From Curtobacterium citreum (GTDB lineage: Bacteria > Actinomycetota > Actinomycetes > Actinomycetales > Microbacteriaceae): a stretch of 64,000 nucleotides of DNA. How positions within the stretch are numbered: position 1 is the stretch's first letter; each line of letters starts with the position of its first letter. The notes below the pieces were generated by a model. The model did no database searches and had not been told where the DNA came from. It saw only the letters and a program-made list of their open reading frames with translations. This document shows positions 15,733-25,296 of this stretch, piece after piece. The position numbers and the translations under genes were made by a program. The stretch covers positions 3,548,037 through 3,612,036 of the forward strand of contig NZ_VFMQ01000001.1 in NCBI RefSeq assembly GCF_006715175.1, written 5' to 3'.

Positions 15733-18700
15733 TCACCCCTCGACGCGGAGCTCTTCGAGGAGCGCCCGCGTCCGCACGACGACCTCGTCCGGGCCCCAGC
15801 CGGACGAGGTCGTCTCGGCGTCCGCCAGTGCCTGCTCGCCCACACCGGCGACCAGGAGCGGCCGGACCCGTGCGTGCGCGAGGACGGCGTAGTCCTGCCG
15901 GGTGCCGACCCGCGTGGCGACCGCCCAGCAGCGGGCCGCGTCCGCCGTGCGGCCGTCCCGCAGCAGCGCGATCGCCAGGCCGAGCATGGCGGTCCCGACG
16001 ACCGGCATGTCGAGCCACGCGGACCGCAGGCGCAGCTGGACGAGGGCCCCGGTCCGCAGACGGCGTGCGACGTCGCGTTCGCCGGCCGGGAGGCGCGTGG
16101 CGGCACCGTCGGACCGGTTCGCGTCCGCGGCGCGGTCGGGTCCACCACTTCCGCGGTCGCGTTCGGGTTCCTGCTCGCGTTCGTGCTCGCGGTCACGTGC
16201 TCGTTCGTGTTCGTCGACGGCGGCGATGCGGGCCGCGCCGGCCATCAGTCGCCAGTGCACCGCGCGGGTGCGGGGGTCCCGCAGCAGGTCCCACGCCGCG
16301 GTGTACGCCGCGGCCGCCCGGTCCGGGTCGCCCGCCCACCGCGCGCACTCGGCGTCGATCGCGAGCGCGAGCACCCCCACCTGCGCCGCACCGTCCTGCG
16401 GCCCACCCCGGAGCGTCACCGGACGCAGGCGCAGGTCCTCGGCGATCGTGCGGGCCCGGTGCAGGTCGCCGGTGGCGGCCGAGGCGAGCCCGACCGTCCA
16501 GCTGATCTCGTACAGGTCGTCGTCGGCGCCGAACCGCTCGAGCTGCTCGCGGGCCGCCTCGGCGGTGGCGAGGGCCTCGGCGTACCGGCCGCCCTGGGCG
16601 TGCAGCTGCGTGAGCGTCACCGCCGCCGAGCCGCTCGTCCACGCGTCCCCGGTCACGGCCGACAGCTCGGCGGCGCGTCGGGCGTACCGGAAGGCCGCCT
16701 CCGGTTCCCCGGCGTTCTCGGCGAGCGGTGCACTGAGCATGTGCGCGAGGCAGGCCACCCCGGGGTCGCGGTCCTCCCGCAGGCGCACGAGGAGGGCCGT
16801 CCCCTCGGCCGGTCGGCCGAGTGACAGGAGCAGGTCGGTCTCGGCGTCGAGCACCGGGAGCCCCGTCGTGCCGGTCCGTCGCAGCCGTCGGAGCGTCGAG
16901 ATCGCTCGCGCGCTCGTCCGCAGGTCCCCGAACGCCGCCGAGGCGCCGCAGAGCACGAGCGAGACGACCGTCGCCGCGCGGGCGTCCGACGCGACGGGTC
17001 GGTCGCGGAGCAGGGCCACGACGTCCGGGGCGGCGGCGACGACCTCGCCGTGGGTACCGCGGAACGTCCAGTACCCGGCGAGCGCCGCGAACACGTGCGC
17101 GACCGTCGGGACGTCGTCGTCCCGGAGCGCCCACCGGAGCAGCGTCACGAGGTTCTCGGCCTCCCGCCGGACCTCCCGGAACGCGACGAGCTGCGCGGGA
17201 CCGGAGGTGGCGAACAGGTTCCGCGCCGCCGAGAACCCGCGACCCCAGGACGTCATCGCGGCGCGGACCTCGTCGATCGCGCCACGGTCGGTCAGCCGTG
17301 CGGCCCCGAACTCGCGGACGGTCTCGAGCAGCCGGTAGCGCACCGGCTCCCCCTCGGTCTCGACGAGCTGCACGAGGGACTGCTCGACGAGCTCGGCGAG
17401 GTCGTCGAACGCCACGAGGTCGTCCCCGCCCGGCGCCACGGCCTGGACGGCGTCGACGGGGACCCCGTCCGGGAAGAGCGCGAGCCGGGTCAGGAGCTCC
17501 TGCGCCCCGGGGTCGAGGAGCCGCCAGCTCCACTCGATCACCGCGAGCAGCGTGCGGTGCCGTTCGGGGGCGCTGCGGTCACCGCCGCGCAGCAGGGCGA
17601 ACCGGTCGTCGAGCCGTCGTTCGACCTCCTCGACGCTCATGCCGCGGACGCGCGCGGCGGCGAGCTCGATCGCGAGCGGGGACCCGTCCAGCCGCGTGCA
17701 GATGCGCCGGACCGCGTCGACCGGCAGCACCGCTCCGGGGCGGGCCGCGCGGGCACGGTCCGTGAAGAGCCGGACGGCAGCCCCGTCCTCGGCGACGGGG
17801 AGCGGGGCGAGGGGGGCCACGACCTCGCCGGCGACGGCGAGCGGTGCGCGCGAGGTCGCGAGCACCCGGAGCGACGGCGCCGCCGCGAGCAGCTCGGCGG
17901 TCTGCCGTGCGACCCCGGCGACGAGGTGCTCGCAGTTGTCGAGCACGAGCACGGTCGGCCCGTCGTCGAGCACCCCGACGACGCGGCTGCGCAGGTCCGT
18001 GGCGACGGCGTCCCGGATCGACCGCGCCGAGCGCACCTCGGCGATCCCGAGCAGCGCGGCGAGCGCCGGCAGCAGGTCGTCGGCGTCGGTCAGCGGGGCG
18101 AGCTCGCACACCACGACCGCCGTCGTCGCGGGGAGTCCCGCCGCGACGGCCTGCGCGAGCCGGGTCTTGCCGAGACCACCGGCACCGAGCACCGTGACGA
18201 GCCGGTGGTGCGCCAGCAGGTCCGTGACGGCGGCGAGGTCGGCCTCGCGCCCGACCAGGGCGTTCGGCGCGGCCCGGAGGCCGATCCGTCGCGCGGCACC
18301 TGCGGTCGGGACTGAGCGGCGGAGCAGGTCGGCGTTCAGTCGCACGAGCTCGGCGGAGGGATCGGCCCCGAGCTCCTCGACCAGCCGGTCCCGGTGCGCC
18401 GCGAACACCGCGAGCGCCTCGGTCACCCGGCCGTCCGCGGCGAGGGCGTGCATGCACCCGGCCACCGCCACCTCGTCGAAGGGGTCCGCGGTGGTCTCGG
18501 CGAGCCAGACCGCGGCGGCCTCGGCGGTGTCACCGGCGTCGAGCAGGAGCCCCGCGAGCCGTCGTCGGAGCGCACGACGCGCCGCGGCCGCACGCTCGGC
18601 GAGCTCCTCGCCCGCAGTTCCCTCGACGTCCGATCCCGGGTCGCCGCGCCAGGCATCGAGCGCCGCACGGACGGCGGCCGCGTCGTCGCTCGCGGCCGCA

Positions 18701-19020
18701 CGCTCGGCGCGGAGGAGGTCGACGTCGCCGTCGTCGCCGCCACCGAGCGCGTACCCGGTGCTCGTCGAGACGACCAGGCCGTCCGCCACGCTCCGGCGGA
18801 GCCGGGACACGAGCGTCTGCAGGGCCGCACGGGCGCCCCGGGGACGCTCCTCCGGCCACAGCTCGTCGATGAGCGCCTCGGTCGTCAGGGTCTGCCCCCG
18901 GGCGAGCACCAGCGCGACGAGGAACACCCGCGCGAGCGCACCCGGCACGGCCGTCGGCACCCCGGACCGATCGGCGACCGACACGGGCCCGAGCACGCTG
19001 ATCCGGCAGTCGTTCGGCAC
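15733..19020 (-). CDS. SARP/AfsR-type transcriptional regulator (wHTH-BTAD-NTPase)
   Basis: A 1095-residue regulator. It has an OmpR-like winged helix (about 6-92, ending in STGYAL), a bacterial transcriptional activation domain (about 100-234), and an NB-ARC-like STAND ATPase with Walker A GAGGLGKT at 279-286 and Walker B VLVLDNCEH near 350. A long helical repeat region follows (about 600-1095). Such proteins activate secondary-metabolism or transport genes when a ligand or nucleotide signal is sensed. The GTG at 19020 is preceded by TAGACT 6 bases away. The adjacent DrrAB operon with a phased repeat array is the obvious target candidate (inference). The C-terminal half contains a charged RERDREHEREQEPERDR run. 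Confidence 0.9.
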   Translation of the reverse strand: MPNDCRISVLGPVSVADRSGVPTAVPGALARVFLVALVLARGQTLTTEALIDELWPEERPRGARAALQTLVSRLRRSVADGLVVSTSTGYALGGGDDGDVDLLRAERAAASDDAAAVRAALDAWRGDPGSDVEGTAGEELAERAAAARRALRRRLAGLLLDAGDTAEAAAVWLAETTADPFDEVAVAGCMHALAADGRVTEALAVFAAHRDRLVEELGADPSAELVRLNADLLRRSVPTAGAARRIGLRAAPNALVGREADLAAVTDLLAHHRLVTVLGAGGLGKTRLAQAVAAGLPATTAVVVCELAPLTDADDLLPALAALLGIAEVRSARSIRDAVATDLRSRVVGVLDDGPTVLVLDNCEHLVAGVARQTAELLAAAPSLRVLATSRAPLAVAGEVVAPLAPLPVAEDGAAVRLFTDRARAARPGAVLPVDAVRRICTRLDGSPLAIELAAARVRGMSVEEVERRLDDRFALLRGGDRSAPERHRTLLAVIEWSWRLLDPGAQELLTRLALFPDGVPVDAVQAVAPGGDDLVAFDDLAELVEQSLVQLVETEGEPVRYRLLETVREFGAARLTDRGAIDEVRAAMTSWGRGFSAARNLFATSGPAQLVAFREVRREAENLVTLLRWALRDDDVPTVAHVFAALAGYWTFRGTHGEVVAAAPDVVALLRDRPVASDARAATVVSLVLCGASAAFGDLRTSARAISTLRRLRRTGTTGLPVLDAETDLLLSLGRPAEGTALLVRLREDRDPGVACLAHMLSAPLAENAGEPEAAFRYARRAAELSAVTGDAWTSGSAAVTLTQLHAQGGRYAEALATAEAAREQLERFGADDDLYEISWTVGLASAATGDLHRARTIAEDLRLRPVTLRGGPQDGAAQVGVLALAIDAECARWAGDPDRAAAAYTAAWDLLRDPRTRAVHWRLMAGAARIAAVDEHERARDREHEREQEPERDRGSGGPDRAADANRSDGAATRLPAGERDVARRLRTGALVQLRLRSAWLDMPVVGTAMLGLAIALLRDGRTADAARCWAVATRVGTRQDYAVLAHARVRPLLVAGVGEQALADAETTSSGWGPDEVVVRTRALLEELRVEG

Positions 19021-19026
19021 GGTCGG

Positions 19027-19032
19027 AGTCTA
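19027..19032 (-). promoter_or_regulatory. -10 element (TAGACT) of a probable leaderless SARP promoter
   Basis: TAGACT ends 6 bases before the GTG at 19020. It lies in the 26-base gap after the FUSC gene, so the regulator may have its own promoter as well as read-through. Confidence 0.4.
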
Positions 19033-19046
19033 CGGAGCCGGTGCCG

Positions 19047-20159
19047 TCACCGCTTCCGGCCGAACGGTCCCGTCTTCGTGTCGACGTCCTCGGTCGCGCG
19101 CTTCTCCGACTCGAGCACCCCGCGCAGGGCGATGATCGCACTCGAGGTGACGGTCACGTGCGAGGGGTTCGAGCGGCTGGCGTCGAGCGCCTCCTCGAGC
19201 CGCGCGATCGCACGGTCACCCTCGTCCTCCGGGCACTCGCCGCGCACCACGCAGGCGACCTGGCGGAGCGCCGCCGCGAACGGTCCGGCGAACGCCGGGT
19301 CCGGGCGCCCGAGGCTGTCCGCGACCGGACCGGAACTGGCCACGAGTTCGGTGAGGTCCGTCGTGTACCAAGCGGCTCGTTCCAGGGCACGGAACCGAGC
19401 GCCGTCGGTGGCGAGCCGGGCCCGCGAGCCGCGGAGGGCCGAGCGCGGGTTCATCCGGCGACTCTCCTGCGCGACCGACACCCGGTCCCGCACGTCCGCG
19501 ATCGCCCGGTCGAGCTTCGCCTGCTGCCGGTCCCACGCGTGCACGTCGGGTTCGCCCTCGTCGAGGACGTCGGCGAGGTCGTCCAGGTGCTCCGCCAGGA
19601 CCCCGTTCACCTGGTCGATGCGCCGTTCCGCGTCCCAGAAGTGCAGCGGCGGCACGATCACGAAGTTCACCGCGAGGCCGATGGCGATCCCGATGCCCAT
19701 CTGCACGACGTACGCGAACGAGTAGTTCTCGGCGTTGCCCCCGCCGACGAGCAGCACGAAGAGCGCCGCCATCGGCACCCACGAGTACCCCTCGCCGAGG
19801 ATCCGGAACCCGCTCACGAGCACCCCGAGCCCGACCACGAGCGCGACGGCGATCACCCCCGGGTCGCCGACGAGCATCGTGAACCCGGCGATGAGGATCC
19901 CGAGCGTGATCCCCACGAGCGTCTGCACCCCCGCACGGATGCCGGCGAACACGGTCGTCCGCATCGCGACGATGGCCCCGAGCGGCGCGTAGTACGGGTA
20001 CTCGGCGGCCACCCCGGGGGCGTACTTCGCCAGCGTCCACGCGATCACGGCCGCGAGCGCGGCCTTCGCCGCGAGCAGCAGCCGCGGCTGCGTCCCCGAG
20101 TCGCGGCTCCACTGCCACACGCGGCGCCCCACGCCGGTGATCCGCTCTGCTCGTGCCAT
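19047..20159 (-). CDS. FUSC/aromatic acid exporter-family membrane protein
   Basis: A 370-residue protein. The N-terminal half (about 25-175) holds six hydrophobic helices typical of FUSC/ArAE-type proteins, with the conserved YPYYAPLGAIVAM and RAGVQTLVGITLG segments. The C-terminal half is a soluble, charged helical domain. Family members export aromatic acids or drugs. The ATG at 20159 follows a TACCGT hexamer by 9 bases, so the mRNA has almost no leader. The SARP gene follows after 26 bases, and the pair may be co-transcribed. Confidence 0.85.
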   Translation of the reverse strand: MARAERITGVGRRVWQWSRDSGTQPRLLLAAKAALAAVIAWTLAKYAPGVAAEYPYYAPLGAIVAMRTTVFAGIRAGVQTLVGITLGILIAGFTMLVGDPGVIAVALVVGLGVLVSGFRILGEGYSWVPMAALFVLLVGGGNAENYSFAYVVQMGIGIAIGLAVNFVIVPPLHFWDAERRIDQVNGVLAEHLDDLADVLDEGEPDVHAWDRQQAKLDRAIADVRDRVSVAQESRRMNPRSALRGSRARLATDGARFRALERAAWYTTDLTELVASSGPVADSLGRPDPAFAGPFAAALRQVACVVRGECPEDEGDRAIARLEEALDASRSNPSHVTVTSSAIIALRGVLESEKRATEDVDTKTGPFGRKR

Positions 20160-20198
20160 GACGCGGCCACGGTACGTGCGGGGTGCTGTGAAGCCGTC

Positions 20199-20242
20199 CG
20201 GACGGGAGGCACGTGGCGGGCTCGCCCCGTGCCTCCCGTCCG
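20199..20242. repeat. Intergenic palindrome of the GGACGGGAGGCACG family, copy 3
   Basis: Perfect 15-base arms (20199-20213 and 20228-20242, CGGACGGGAGGCACG) surround a 14-base loop. It lies between the rplQ terminator and the FUSC promoter, 25 bases upstream of the latter. It cannot be the main terminator of rplQ, since one already precedes it. Confidence 0.8.
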
Positions 20243-20264
20243 CCCTGCTGTCACCCCCGGAACG

Positions 20265-20304
20265 CGAGGAAGCCCCCGCGACGTGCGTCGCGGGGGCTTC
20301 CTCG
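20265..20304 (-). terminator. Alpha-operon terminator after rplQ
   Basis: A perfect 18-bp stem (20265-20282 with 20287-20304) closes a GTGC tetraloop 15 bases after the rplQ stop. It is the strongest hairpin in this part of the window and ends the infA-rplQ operon. Confidence 0.85.
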
Positions 20305-20319
20305 GTGTGGTGCGGTGCC

Positions 20320-20895
20320 CTACTTGGTGTCGTCAGCCTCGGCGTCGTCGCCCTTGGCGGCGGCGTCGTCCTCGACCTCGGCAGCAGCCTCGGTCTCGTT
20401 CTCGGTCTCGACCGGGGCCGACTCCTCGGTGGTCTCGGTCTCTTCGACCGGGGCCTCCTCGGCGGGGGTCTCGGCAGCGGCCGGCGCGGCAGCAGCCGGG
20501 GCGGCGTCGCGCTTGACCGGGGCGGGCTTGCCCGAGACCGGCTCGAGCACGAGCTCGATCGAGGCGAGCGGCGCGTTGTCACCCTTGCGGAAGCCGAGCT
20601 TCGTGATGCGGGTGTAGCCGCCCTGACGGTCCTCGACCTGCGGGGCGATCTCGGTGAACAGCGTGTGCACGACGGACTTGTCGCGCAGGATGCTGATCAC
20701 GCGACGACGCGCGTGCAGGTCGCCACGCTTCGCGAACGTGATGAGACGCTCGGCGACGGGACGCAGGCGCTTGGCCTTCGTCTCGGTGGTCGTGATGCGA
20801 CCGTGCGTGAACAGGGCGTTGGCGAGGTTGCTCAGCAGCAGGCGCTCGTGGGCGGGACCGCCACCGAGGCGGGGGCCCTTGGTGGGCTTCGGCAT
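20320..20895 (-). CDS. rplQ: 50S ribosomal protein L17 with long acidic tail
   Basis: Large-subunit protein near the exit tunnel. The core (about 1-120) starts [27 protein letters not shown] and contains [26 protein letters not shown]. The remaining 70 residues are a low-complexity Ala/Pro/Glu tail ([18 protein letters not shown]), giving 191 residues in place of the usual 120-130. Acidic L17 tails occur in other Actinobacteria. It is the last gene of the alpha operon. Confidence 0.97.
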   Translation of the reverse strand: MPKPTKGPRLGGGPAHERLLLSNLANALFTHGRITTTETKAKRLRPVAERLITFAKRGDLHARRRVISILRDKSVVHTLFTEIAPQVEDRQGGYTRITKLGFRKGDNAPLASIELVLEPVSGKPAPVKRDAAPAAAAPAAAETPAEEAPVEETETTEESAPVETENETEAAAEVEDDAAAKGDDAEADDTK

Positions 20896-20955
20896 GTCAG
20901 TTCTCCAGTGGTGAAAGTGGTGCGCGCGTCAGCGCGCGTGCGCGTTCGCGCGAGG

Positions 20956-21948
20956 TCAGTTGGACTCGTCCTCGTCGTACCCGCTGTAGAAGTGGGCGCC
21001 GTCGAATCCGGGGACGGTGTCCTTGAGGGACAGGCCGAGCTCGGTGAGCTTGTCCTTGACCTCGTCCACCGACTTCTGACCGAAGTTGCGGATGTTCATG
21101 AGCTGCGTCTCCGACAGGGCGACGAGCTCGGACACCGTGTTGATGCCCTCCCGCTTGAGGCAGTTGTAGCTGCGGACCGACAGGTCGAGGTCCTCGATCG
21201 GGGTCTGCAGCTCGTTCGAGAGCACCGCGTCGACCGGCGCGGGGCCGATCTCGATGCCCTCGGCCGCCGTGTTCAGCTCGCGAGCGAGACCGAACAGCTC
21301 GACCAGCGTGCGGCCGGCCGACGCGATGGCGTCGCGCGGCGAGATCGCCGGCTTCGTCTCGACGTCGACGACCAGGCGGTCGAAGTCCGTGCGCTCACCG
21401 GCACGCGTCGCCTCGACGCGGTAGGTGACCTTGAGGACCGGCGAGTAGATCGAGTCGATCGGGATCTGACCGGCCTCGCTGAACTCGGAACGGTTCTGCG
21501 TGGCCGACACGTAGCCACGGCCACGCTCGATCGTCAGCTCGAGCTCGAACCGCGCGGTGTCGTTCAGGGTCGCGATGACGAGGTCCGGGTTGTGGATCTC
21601 GACACCGGCCGGAGCGGAGATGTCCGCGGCGGTGACCTGACCGGCACCCTGCTTGCGCAGGTACGCGGTGATCGGCTCGTCGTGCTCCGAGGAGACGACG
21701 AGGCTCTTGATGTTGAGGATGATCTCGGTGACGTCTTCCTTGACACCGGGCACGGTGCTGAACTCGTGGAGGACACCGTCGATGCGGATGCTGGTGACGG
21801 CCGCGCCGGGGATCGAGGAGAGGAGCGTGCGGCGCAGCGAGTTGCCGAGGGTGTAACCGAAGCCCGGCTCGAGCGGCTCGATGACGAAGCGCGAGCGGTA
21901 CTCGGAGATCGACTCCTCGGTCAGGGTGGGGCGCTGTGCAATGAGCAC
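20956..21948 (-). CDS. rpoA: RNA polymerase alpha subunit
   Basis: A 330-residue subunit that dimerises to start polymerase assembly and binds upstream promoter DNA. The N-terminal domain begins [12 protein letters not shown] and has [22 protein letters not shown]. The C-terminal domain has [16 protein letters not shown] and [15 protein letters not shown]. The GTG at 21948 is used because it has an AAAGGA ribosome site and gives the standard N-terminus. There is no rpsD between rpsK and rpoA; the 206-base gap contains hairpins. Confidence 0.97.
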   Translation of the reverse strand: MLIAQRPTLTEESISEYRSRFVIEPLEPGFGYTLGNSLRRTLLSSIPGAAVTSIRIDGVLHEFSTVPGVKEDVTEIILNIKSLVVSSEHDEPITAYLRKQGAGQVTAADISAPAGVEIHNPDLVIATLNDTARFELELTIERGRGYVSATQNRSEFSEAGQIPIDSIYSPVLKVTYRVEATRAGERTDFDRLVVDVETKPAISPRDAIASAGRTLVELFGLARELNTAAEGIEIGPAPVDAVLSNELQTPIEDLDLSVRSYNCLKREGINTVSELVALSETQLMNIRNFGQKSVDEVKDKLTELGLSLKDTVPGFDGAHFYSGYDEDESN

Positions 21949-22093
21949 TGTGGGATTCCTTTCGGCGGAGTGTCCGCTATATGACACTCGGCGGTACGAC
22001 GGGGCCGACCGGGCCCCGACGGGTCTGTTGAGTTGTGATCACGCGCACGGTCGGGCCGGGAGGGCCCGGCGTGTGCGATCGAACGACCAGGAA

Positions 22094-22143
22094 TGGCCGG
22101 CCCCGCTCGCTCCCGTTGCGGGCACGAGCGGGGGACGGCCGGT
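22094..22143 (-). terminator. Hairpin between rpsK and rpoA, possible attenuator
   Basis: CCCGCTCG (22102-22109) pairs perfectly with CGAGCGGG (22125-22132), and the GGCCG/CGGCC flanks extend the stem with a bulge. It lies 11 bases after the rpsK stop. A second GC-rich inverted repeat (about 22044-22076) lies nearer rpoA. They may lower rpoA expression relative to the ribosomal genes. Confidence 0.4.
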
Positions 22144-22154
22144 TGCTCCTCGCG

Positions 22155-22553
22155 TCAGACGCGGCGGCGCTTCGGCGGACGGCAGCCGTTGTGCGCCTGG
22201 GGGGTGACGTCGTTGATCGAGCCGACCTCGAGGCCAGCGGCCTGGAGCGAGCGGATCGCGGTCTCGCGACCCGAGCCCGGGCCCTTGACGAAGACGTCGA
22301 CCTTCTTGACACCGTGCTCCTGCGCCTGACGGGCAGCGGACTCGGCGGCGAGCTGCGCCGCGAACGGCGTCGACTTGCGCGAACCCTTGAAGCCCACGGC
22401 ACCCGAGGACGCCCAGCTGAGGACGGCACCCGACGGGTCGGTGATGCTGACGATGGTGTTGTTGAACGTGCTCTTGATGTGGGCCTGGCCCACGGCGACG
22501 TTCTTCTTCTCCTTGCGACGCGGCTTGCGCGCGGCAGTCTTGGGGGTAGCCAT
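22155..22553 (-). CDS. rpsK: 30S ribosomal protein S11
   Basis: Platform protein of the small subunit. The 132 residues include [35 protein letters not shown] and the C-terminal [11 protein letters not shown], all invariant in the family. It starts 9 bases after rpsM. Confidence 0.98.
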   Translation of the reverse strand: MATPKTAARKPRRKEKKNVAVGQAHIKSTFNNTIVSITDPSGAVLSWASSGAVGFKGSRKSTPFAAQLAAESAARQAQEHGVKKVDVFVKGPGSGRETAIRSLQAAGLEVGSINDVTPQAHNGCRPPKRRRV

Positions 22554-22562
22554 GATGATCTC

Positions 22563-22937
22563 CTATCGGGCCTTCTTCTTGCCTGCCACGGTGCGCTTCG
22601 GTCCCTTGCGGGTACGCGCGTTGGTCTTGGTGCGCTGACCGCGCACCGGGAGACCACGACGGTGGCGGAGACCCTCGTAGCTACCGATCTCGACCTTGCG
22701 GCGGATGTCGGCGGCGACCTCGCGGCGGAGGTCACCCTCCACCTTGTAGTTGCCCTCGATGAAGTCACGGAGGGCGACGAGCTGGTCGTCGGTCAGGTCC
22801 TTGACGCGGATGTCACCGGAGATACCGGTCTCGGCGAGTGCCTGGACCGCGCGGGTACGGCCGACGCCGTAGATGTACGTGAGTGCGATCTCCACGCGCT
22901 TCTCGCGCGGGATGTCGACGCCTGCTAGACGTGCCAT
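22563..22937 (-). CDS. rpsM: 30S ribosomal protein S13
   Basis: Head protein that bridges the subunits and contacts P-site tRNA. The 124-residue sequence starts [21 protein letters not shown] and ends [10 protein letters not shown], with [22 protein letters not shown] in between. A 139-base structured leader separates it from rpmJ. Confidence 0.98.
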   Translation of the reverse strand: MARLAGVDIPREKRVEIALTYIYGVGRTRAVQALAETGISGDIRVKDLTDDQLVALRDFIEGNYKVEGDLRREVAADIRRKVEIGSYEGLRHRRGLPVRGQRTKTNARTRKGPKRTVAGKKKAR

Positions 22938-22971
22938 GTGCTGGCTGCTCCTGTTGTCGATGGAGGTGTGG

Positions 22972-23042
22972 CGCAGTACCGGTGCCCGGGCCTCCGCCCC
23001 GAGGTGTCCCCCGTGGCCGGAGCCGCGGGATCTGGTACTGCG
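22972..23042 (-). promoter_or_regulatory. Structured region between rpmJ and rpsM
   Basis: CGCAGTACC (22972-22980) and GGTACTGCG (23034-23042) are perfect 9-base arms around 53 GC-rich bases. In several bacteria the mRNA ahead of rpsM folds to bind S4 for feedback control; whether this stem does so here is unknown. Confidence 0.35.
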
Positions 23043-23076
23043 TGTTCAGTGTTGAGTTGTGGGTCCTGCTGGGAGC

Positions 23077-23193
23077 TCAGCCCTGGCGCTGCTTGTGGCG
23101 CGGGTTGCTCTTGCAGATCACCATGACGCGGCCCTTCCGGCGGATCACTCGGCAGTGCTCGCAGATGGGCTTGACGCTGGGGTTGACCTTCAT
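23077..23193 (-). CDS. rpmJ: 50S ribosomal protein L36 (zinc-binding form)
   Basis: A 38-residue protein, [19 protein letters not shown] to HKQRQG. Cys11, Cys14 and Cys27 with the following His make the C+ zinc site, so this is the zinc-dependent paralogue. It is too short for usual ORF cut-offs but sits in its conserved position between infA and rpsM. Confidence 0.96.
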   Translation of the reverse strand: MKVNPSVKPICEHCRVIRRKGRVMVICKSNPRHKQRQG

Positions 23194-23263
23194 GGTTGTT
23201 TCCTCGTGCTCGCTGGCTTCGTGCCCGGCGGGTTCGCCGAGCCGTTCCTTTCCAGCTCGCGGA

Positions 23264-23485
23264 TCACTTGTAGCGGTAGACGATCCGGCCGCGGGTCAGG
23301 TCGTACGGGCTCAGCTCCACGATCACGCGGTCCTCGGGGAGGATGCGGATGTAGTGCTGGCGCATCTTCCCGGAGATGTGCGCGAGGACCTTGTGTCCGT
23401 TGGTCAGCTCAACGCGGAACATCGCGTTGGGCAGAGCTTCGAGCACCGAGCCCTCGATCTCGATGACGCCGTCTTTCTTGGCCAT
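23264..23485 (-). CDS. infA: Translation initiation factor IF-1
   Basis: A 73-residue OB-fold protein that blocks the ribosomal A site during initiation. The sequence [20 protein letters not shown] to [11 protein letters not shown] matches the family end to end. It is the first gene of the alpha operon and follows the promoter at 23581-23609. Confidence 0.98.
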   Translation of the reverse strand: MAKKDGVIEIEGSVLEALPNAMFRVELTNGHKVLAHISGKMRQHYIRILPEDRVIVELSPYDLTRGRIVYRYK

Positions 23486-23788
23486 AGCCTCACTGTCGCT
23501 TGGTTGGATGAACCGGTGTGATCCCCGAGCCGGTCTGCGGGTCGGGCGCCACGCCGCTGGGCATGGCACACCAAAGATCAACCTTATGTGATAGACCCGC
23601 GATTGCCAAGTGCAGCACGTCGGGCCCGCATGCACGGACCCCACGAGTGGGGCTTCCGCTGGCTCCCTGAGCGTTCCACAGTGGTTTGACGGTCCGCTCC
23701 GGGGTCCCCACGACGGTCCCGACCGTAGCCTGGCCGACGACCCGGTCGCGCGGCCGCTGCCGACGCCGGACCACCGAACGGAGACCAC
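23486..23788. other. Divergent intergenic region between infA and the LCP gene
   Basis: This 303-base stretch carries the infA promoter near its middle, giving a leader of about 90 bases. On the plus strand a TAGCCT hexamer (23726-23731) is a possible -10 for the LCP gene, with no matching -35. No small ORF or RNA gene is evident. Confidence 0.6.
23581..23609 (-). promoter_or_regulatory. Alpha-operon promoter upstream of infA
   Basis: TTGGCA (23604-23609) and TAAGGT (23581-23586) on the minus strand are separated by 17 bases, one of the best promoter matches in the window. It should drive infA-rpmJ-rpsM-rpsK-rpoA-rplQ. Confidence 0.75.
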
Positions 23789-25045
23789 GTGCCGAACGCG
23801 CCCCGCCGCCCCCTCGCCAGCCACGGACGCCTGCCGCGCCGTCGCGGGTGGGCGACCGCTGCCACCGTCGTCGCCTCGGCCCTGGCGGTGGTGCTCGTGA
23901 GCGGGACGAGCGTGGCGGCGATCGCGGGAGCGCAGCTCGCCACCGCGCCGCACACCGTGCAGCTGAGCAAGGACGACCAGAACACCGCGAAGGCCGCCGA
24001 CATCACCGCGATCAAGGGCGGCGCGAACATCCTGCTCATCGGCAGCGACACCCGGATCGGGCAGTTCGACTCGGACGAGGACGTCGAGGGCGCCCGGAAC
24101 GACGTCACGATCCTCGTCCACATCTCGCAGGACCACCAGCAGCTCACCGCCGTCAGCTTCCCGCGCGACCTGAAGGTGCCGATCCCGGCGTGCACGAACC
24201 CCCAGACCGGGACGACCTACCCCGCGGCGAGCAGTGAGCTCATCAACGAGTCGCTCGGTCACGGCGGCGTCTCGTGCGTGGTGGACACGGTGGAGAACCT
24301 GACCGGCCTGACCATCCCGTACGCCGGCCTCATCACGTTCGACGGCGTCATCGAGATGTCGAACGCGCTCGGCGGCGTCGACGTCTGCGTCGCGAAGCCG
24401 ATCGACGACACCTACACCGGGCTGCAGCTCTCCGCCGGCCAGCACACCCTCGCCGGCCAGGACGCGCTCGCGTTCCTCCGCAGCCGGCACGGTGTCGGCG
24501 ACGGCAGTGACCTCGCCCGGATCAGTTCGCAGCAGGTCTTCCTGTCCGCGCTCCTGCGCAAGGTGACCTCGGACGGCACGCTCTCGAACCCGATCCTGCT
24601 CTACAAGCTCGCCGGGGCGGCCCTGTCGAACATGACCCTGTCCGACGGCCTCGCGCAGACACGCACCCTCGTCGGCCTCGCCTCGACCCTTCGCGGCATG
24701 AGCACGTCGAACATGCTGTTCGTGCAGTACCCCGTCGTCGACGACCCGGCGGACACCGCGCACGTGCTCGTGTCGGAGGGGCCCGCCCACGCGCTCAACG
24801 TCGCGCTGCAGCAGGACCAGAAGACCTCGCTGACCGACTCGACCACGGGCCGCGCGTCCGCCGAGTCCCCCGACGCGGGCGGGACCCCGGCAGCCGGTTC
24901 GACGCCCACAGCGACCGGAGCACCGGCAACGGGCGGGACGTCGACGGGCGGGACCGCCGCGACCGCGACGCCGAGTGCGACGCCGCTGCCCTCGAGCATC
25001 ACCGGGCAGAGCGCCTCCGAGCAGACCTGCTCCGTCGGCAACTGA
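23789..25045 (+). CDS. LytR-CpsA-Psr (LCP) family protein
   Basis: LCP proteins transfer lipid-linked glycopolymers (teichoic acids, arabinogalactan and the like) onto peptidoglycan at the outer membrane face. The 418-residue protein has a basic cytoplasmic N-terminus, one TM helix (about 22-50), and an LCP domain (about 75-240) with [28 protein letters not shown] and [21 protein letters not shown], which includes the Asp and Arg residues that bind the pyrophosphate. The C-terminus is a Thr/Ala/Gly-rich low-complexity tail. GTG 23789 has an ACGGAGA ribosome site. It is a single-gene unit, divergent from infA. Confidence 0.93.
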   Translation: MPNAPRRPLASHGRLPRRRGWATAATVVASALAVVLVSGTSVAAIAGAQLATAPHTVQLSKDDQNTAKAADITAIKGGANILLIGSDTRIGQFDSDEDVEGARNDVTILVHISQDHQQLTAVSFPRDLKVPIPACTNPQTGTTYPAASSELINESLGHGGVSCVVDTVENLTGLTIPYAGLITFDGVIEMSNALGGVDVCVAKPIDDTYTGLQLSAGQHTLAGQDALAFLRSRHGVGDGSDLARISSQQVFLSALLRKVTSDGTLSNPILLYKLAGAALSNMTLSDGLAQTRTLVGLASTLRGMSTSNMLFVQYPVVDDPADTAHVLVSEGPAHALNVALQQDQKTSLTDSTTGRASAESPDAGGTPAAGSTPTATGAPATGGTSTGGTAATATPSATPLPSSITGQSASEQTCSVGN

Positions 25046-25296
25046 CCGCGCCGCGCCTGCGCCCGATGGCCGGGCGCTCGCGGCCGGGCCGGCGCACCCG
25101 AGTCTCGCGCTGGCGGACGTGACTCGCCTCCCGGAGCGCGAGTCGTGTCCGTCCGGCCGGCTCGCTCACCGCTCACCGCATACCGTCCACCGCGCCCGCG
25201 GACGCCGGAGCGGGCCGTGTGCGGACCGCAGCGGGCGCGCGTCGGGTGAGGCGTGCCTCCAGGCCGTCGCCGGACCGGAGTCGGCGGCGAGCCGCG

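Noticed and set aside
25046..25296. Small ORF or terminator between the LCP gene and map
   Set aside because: Open frames there lack a start with a ribosome site and family similarity, and the inverted repeats are short and imperfect.
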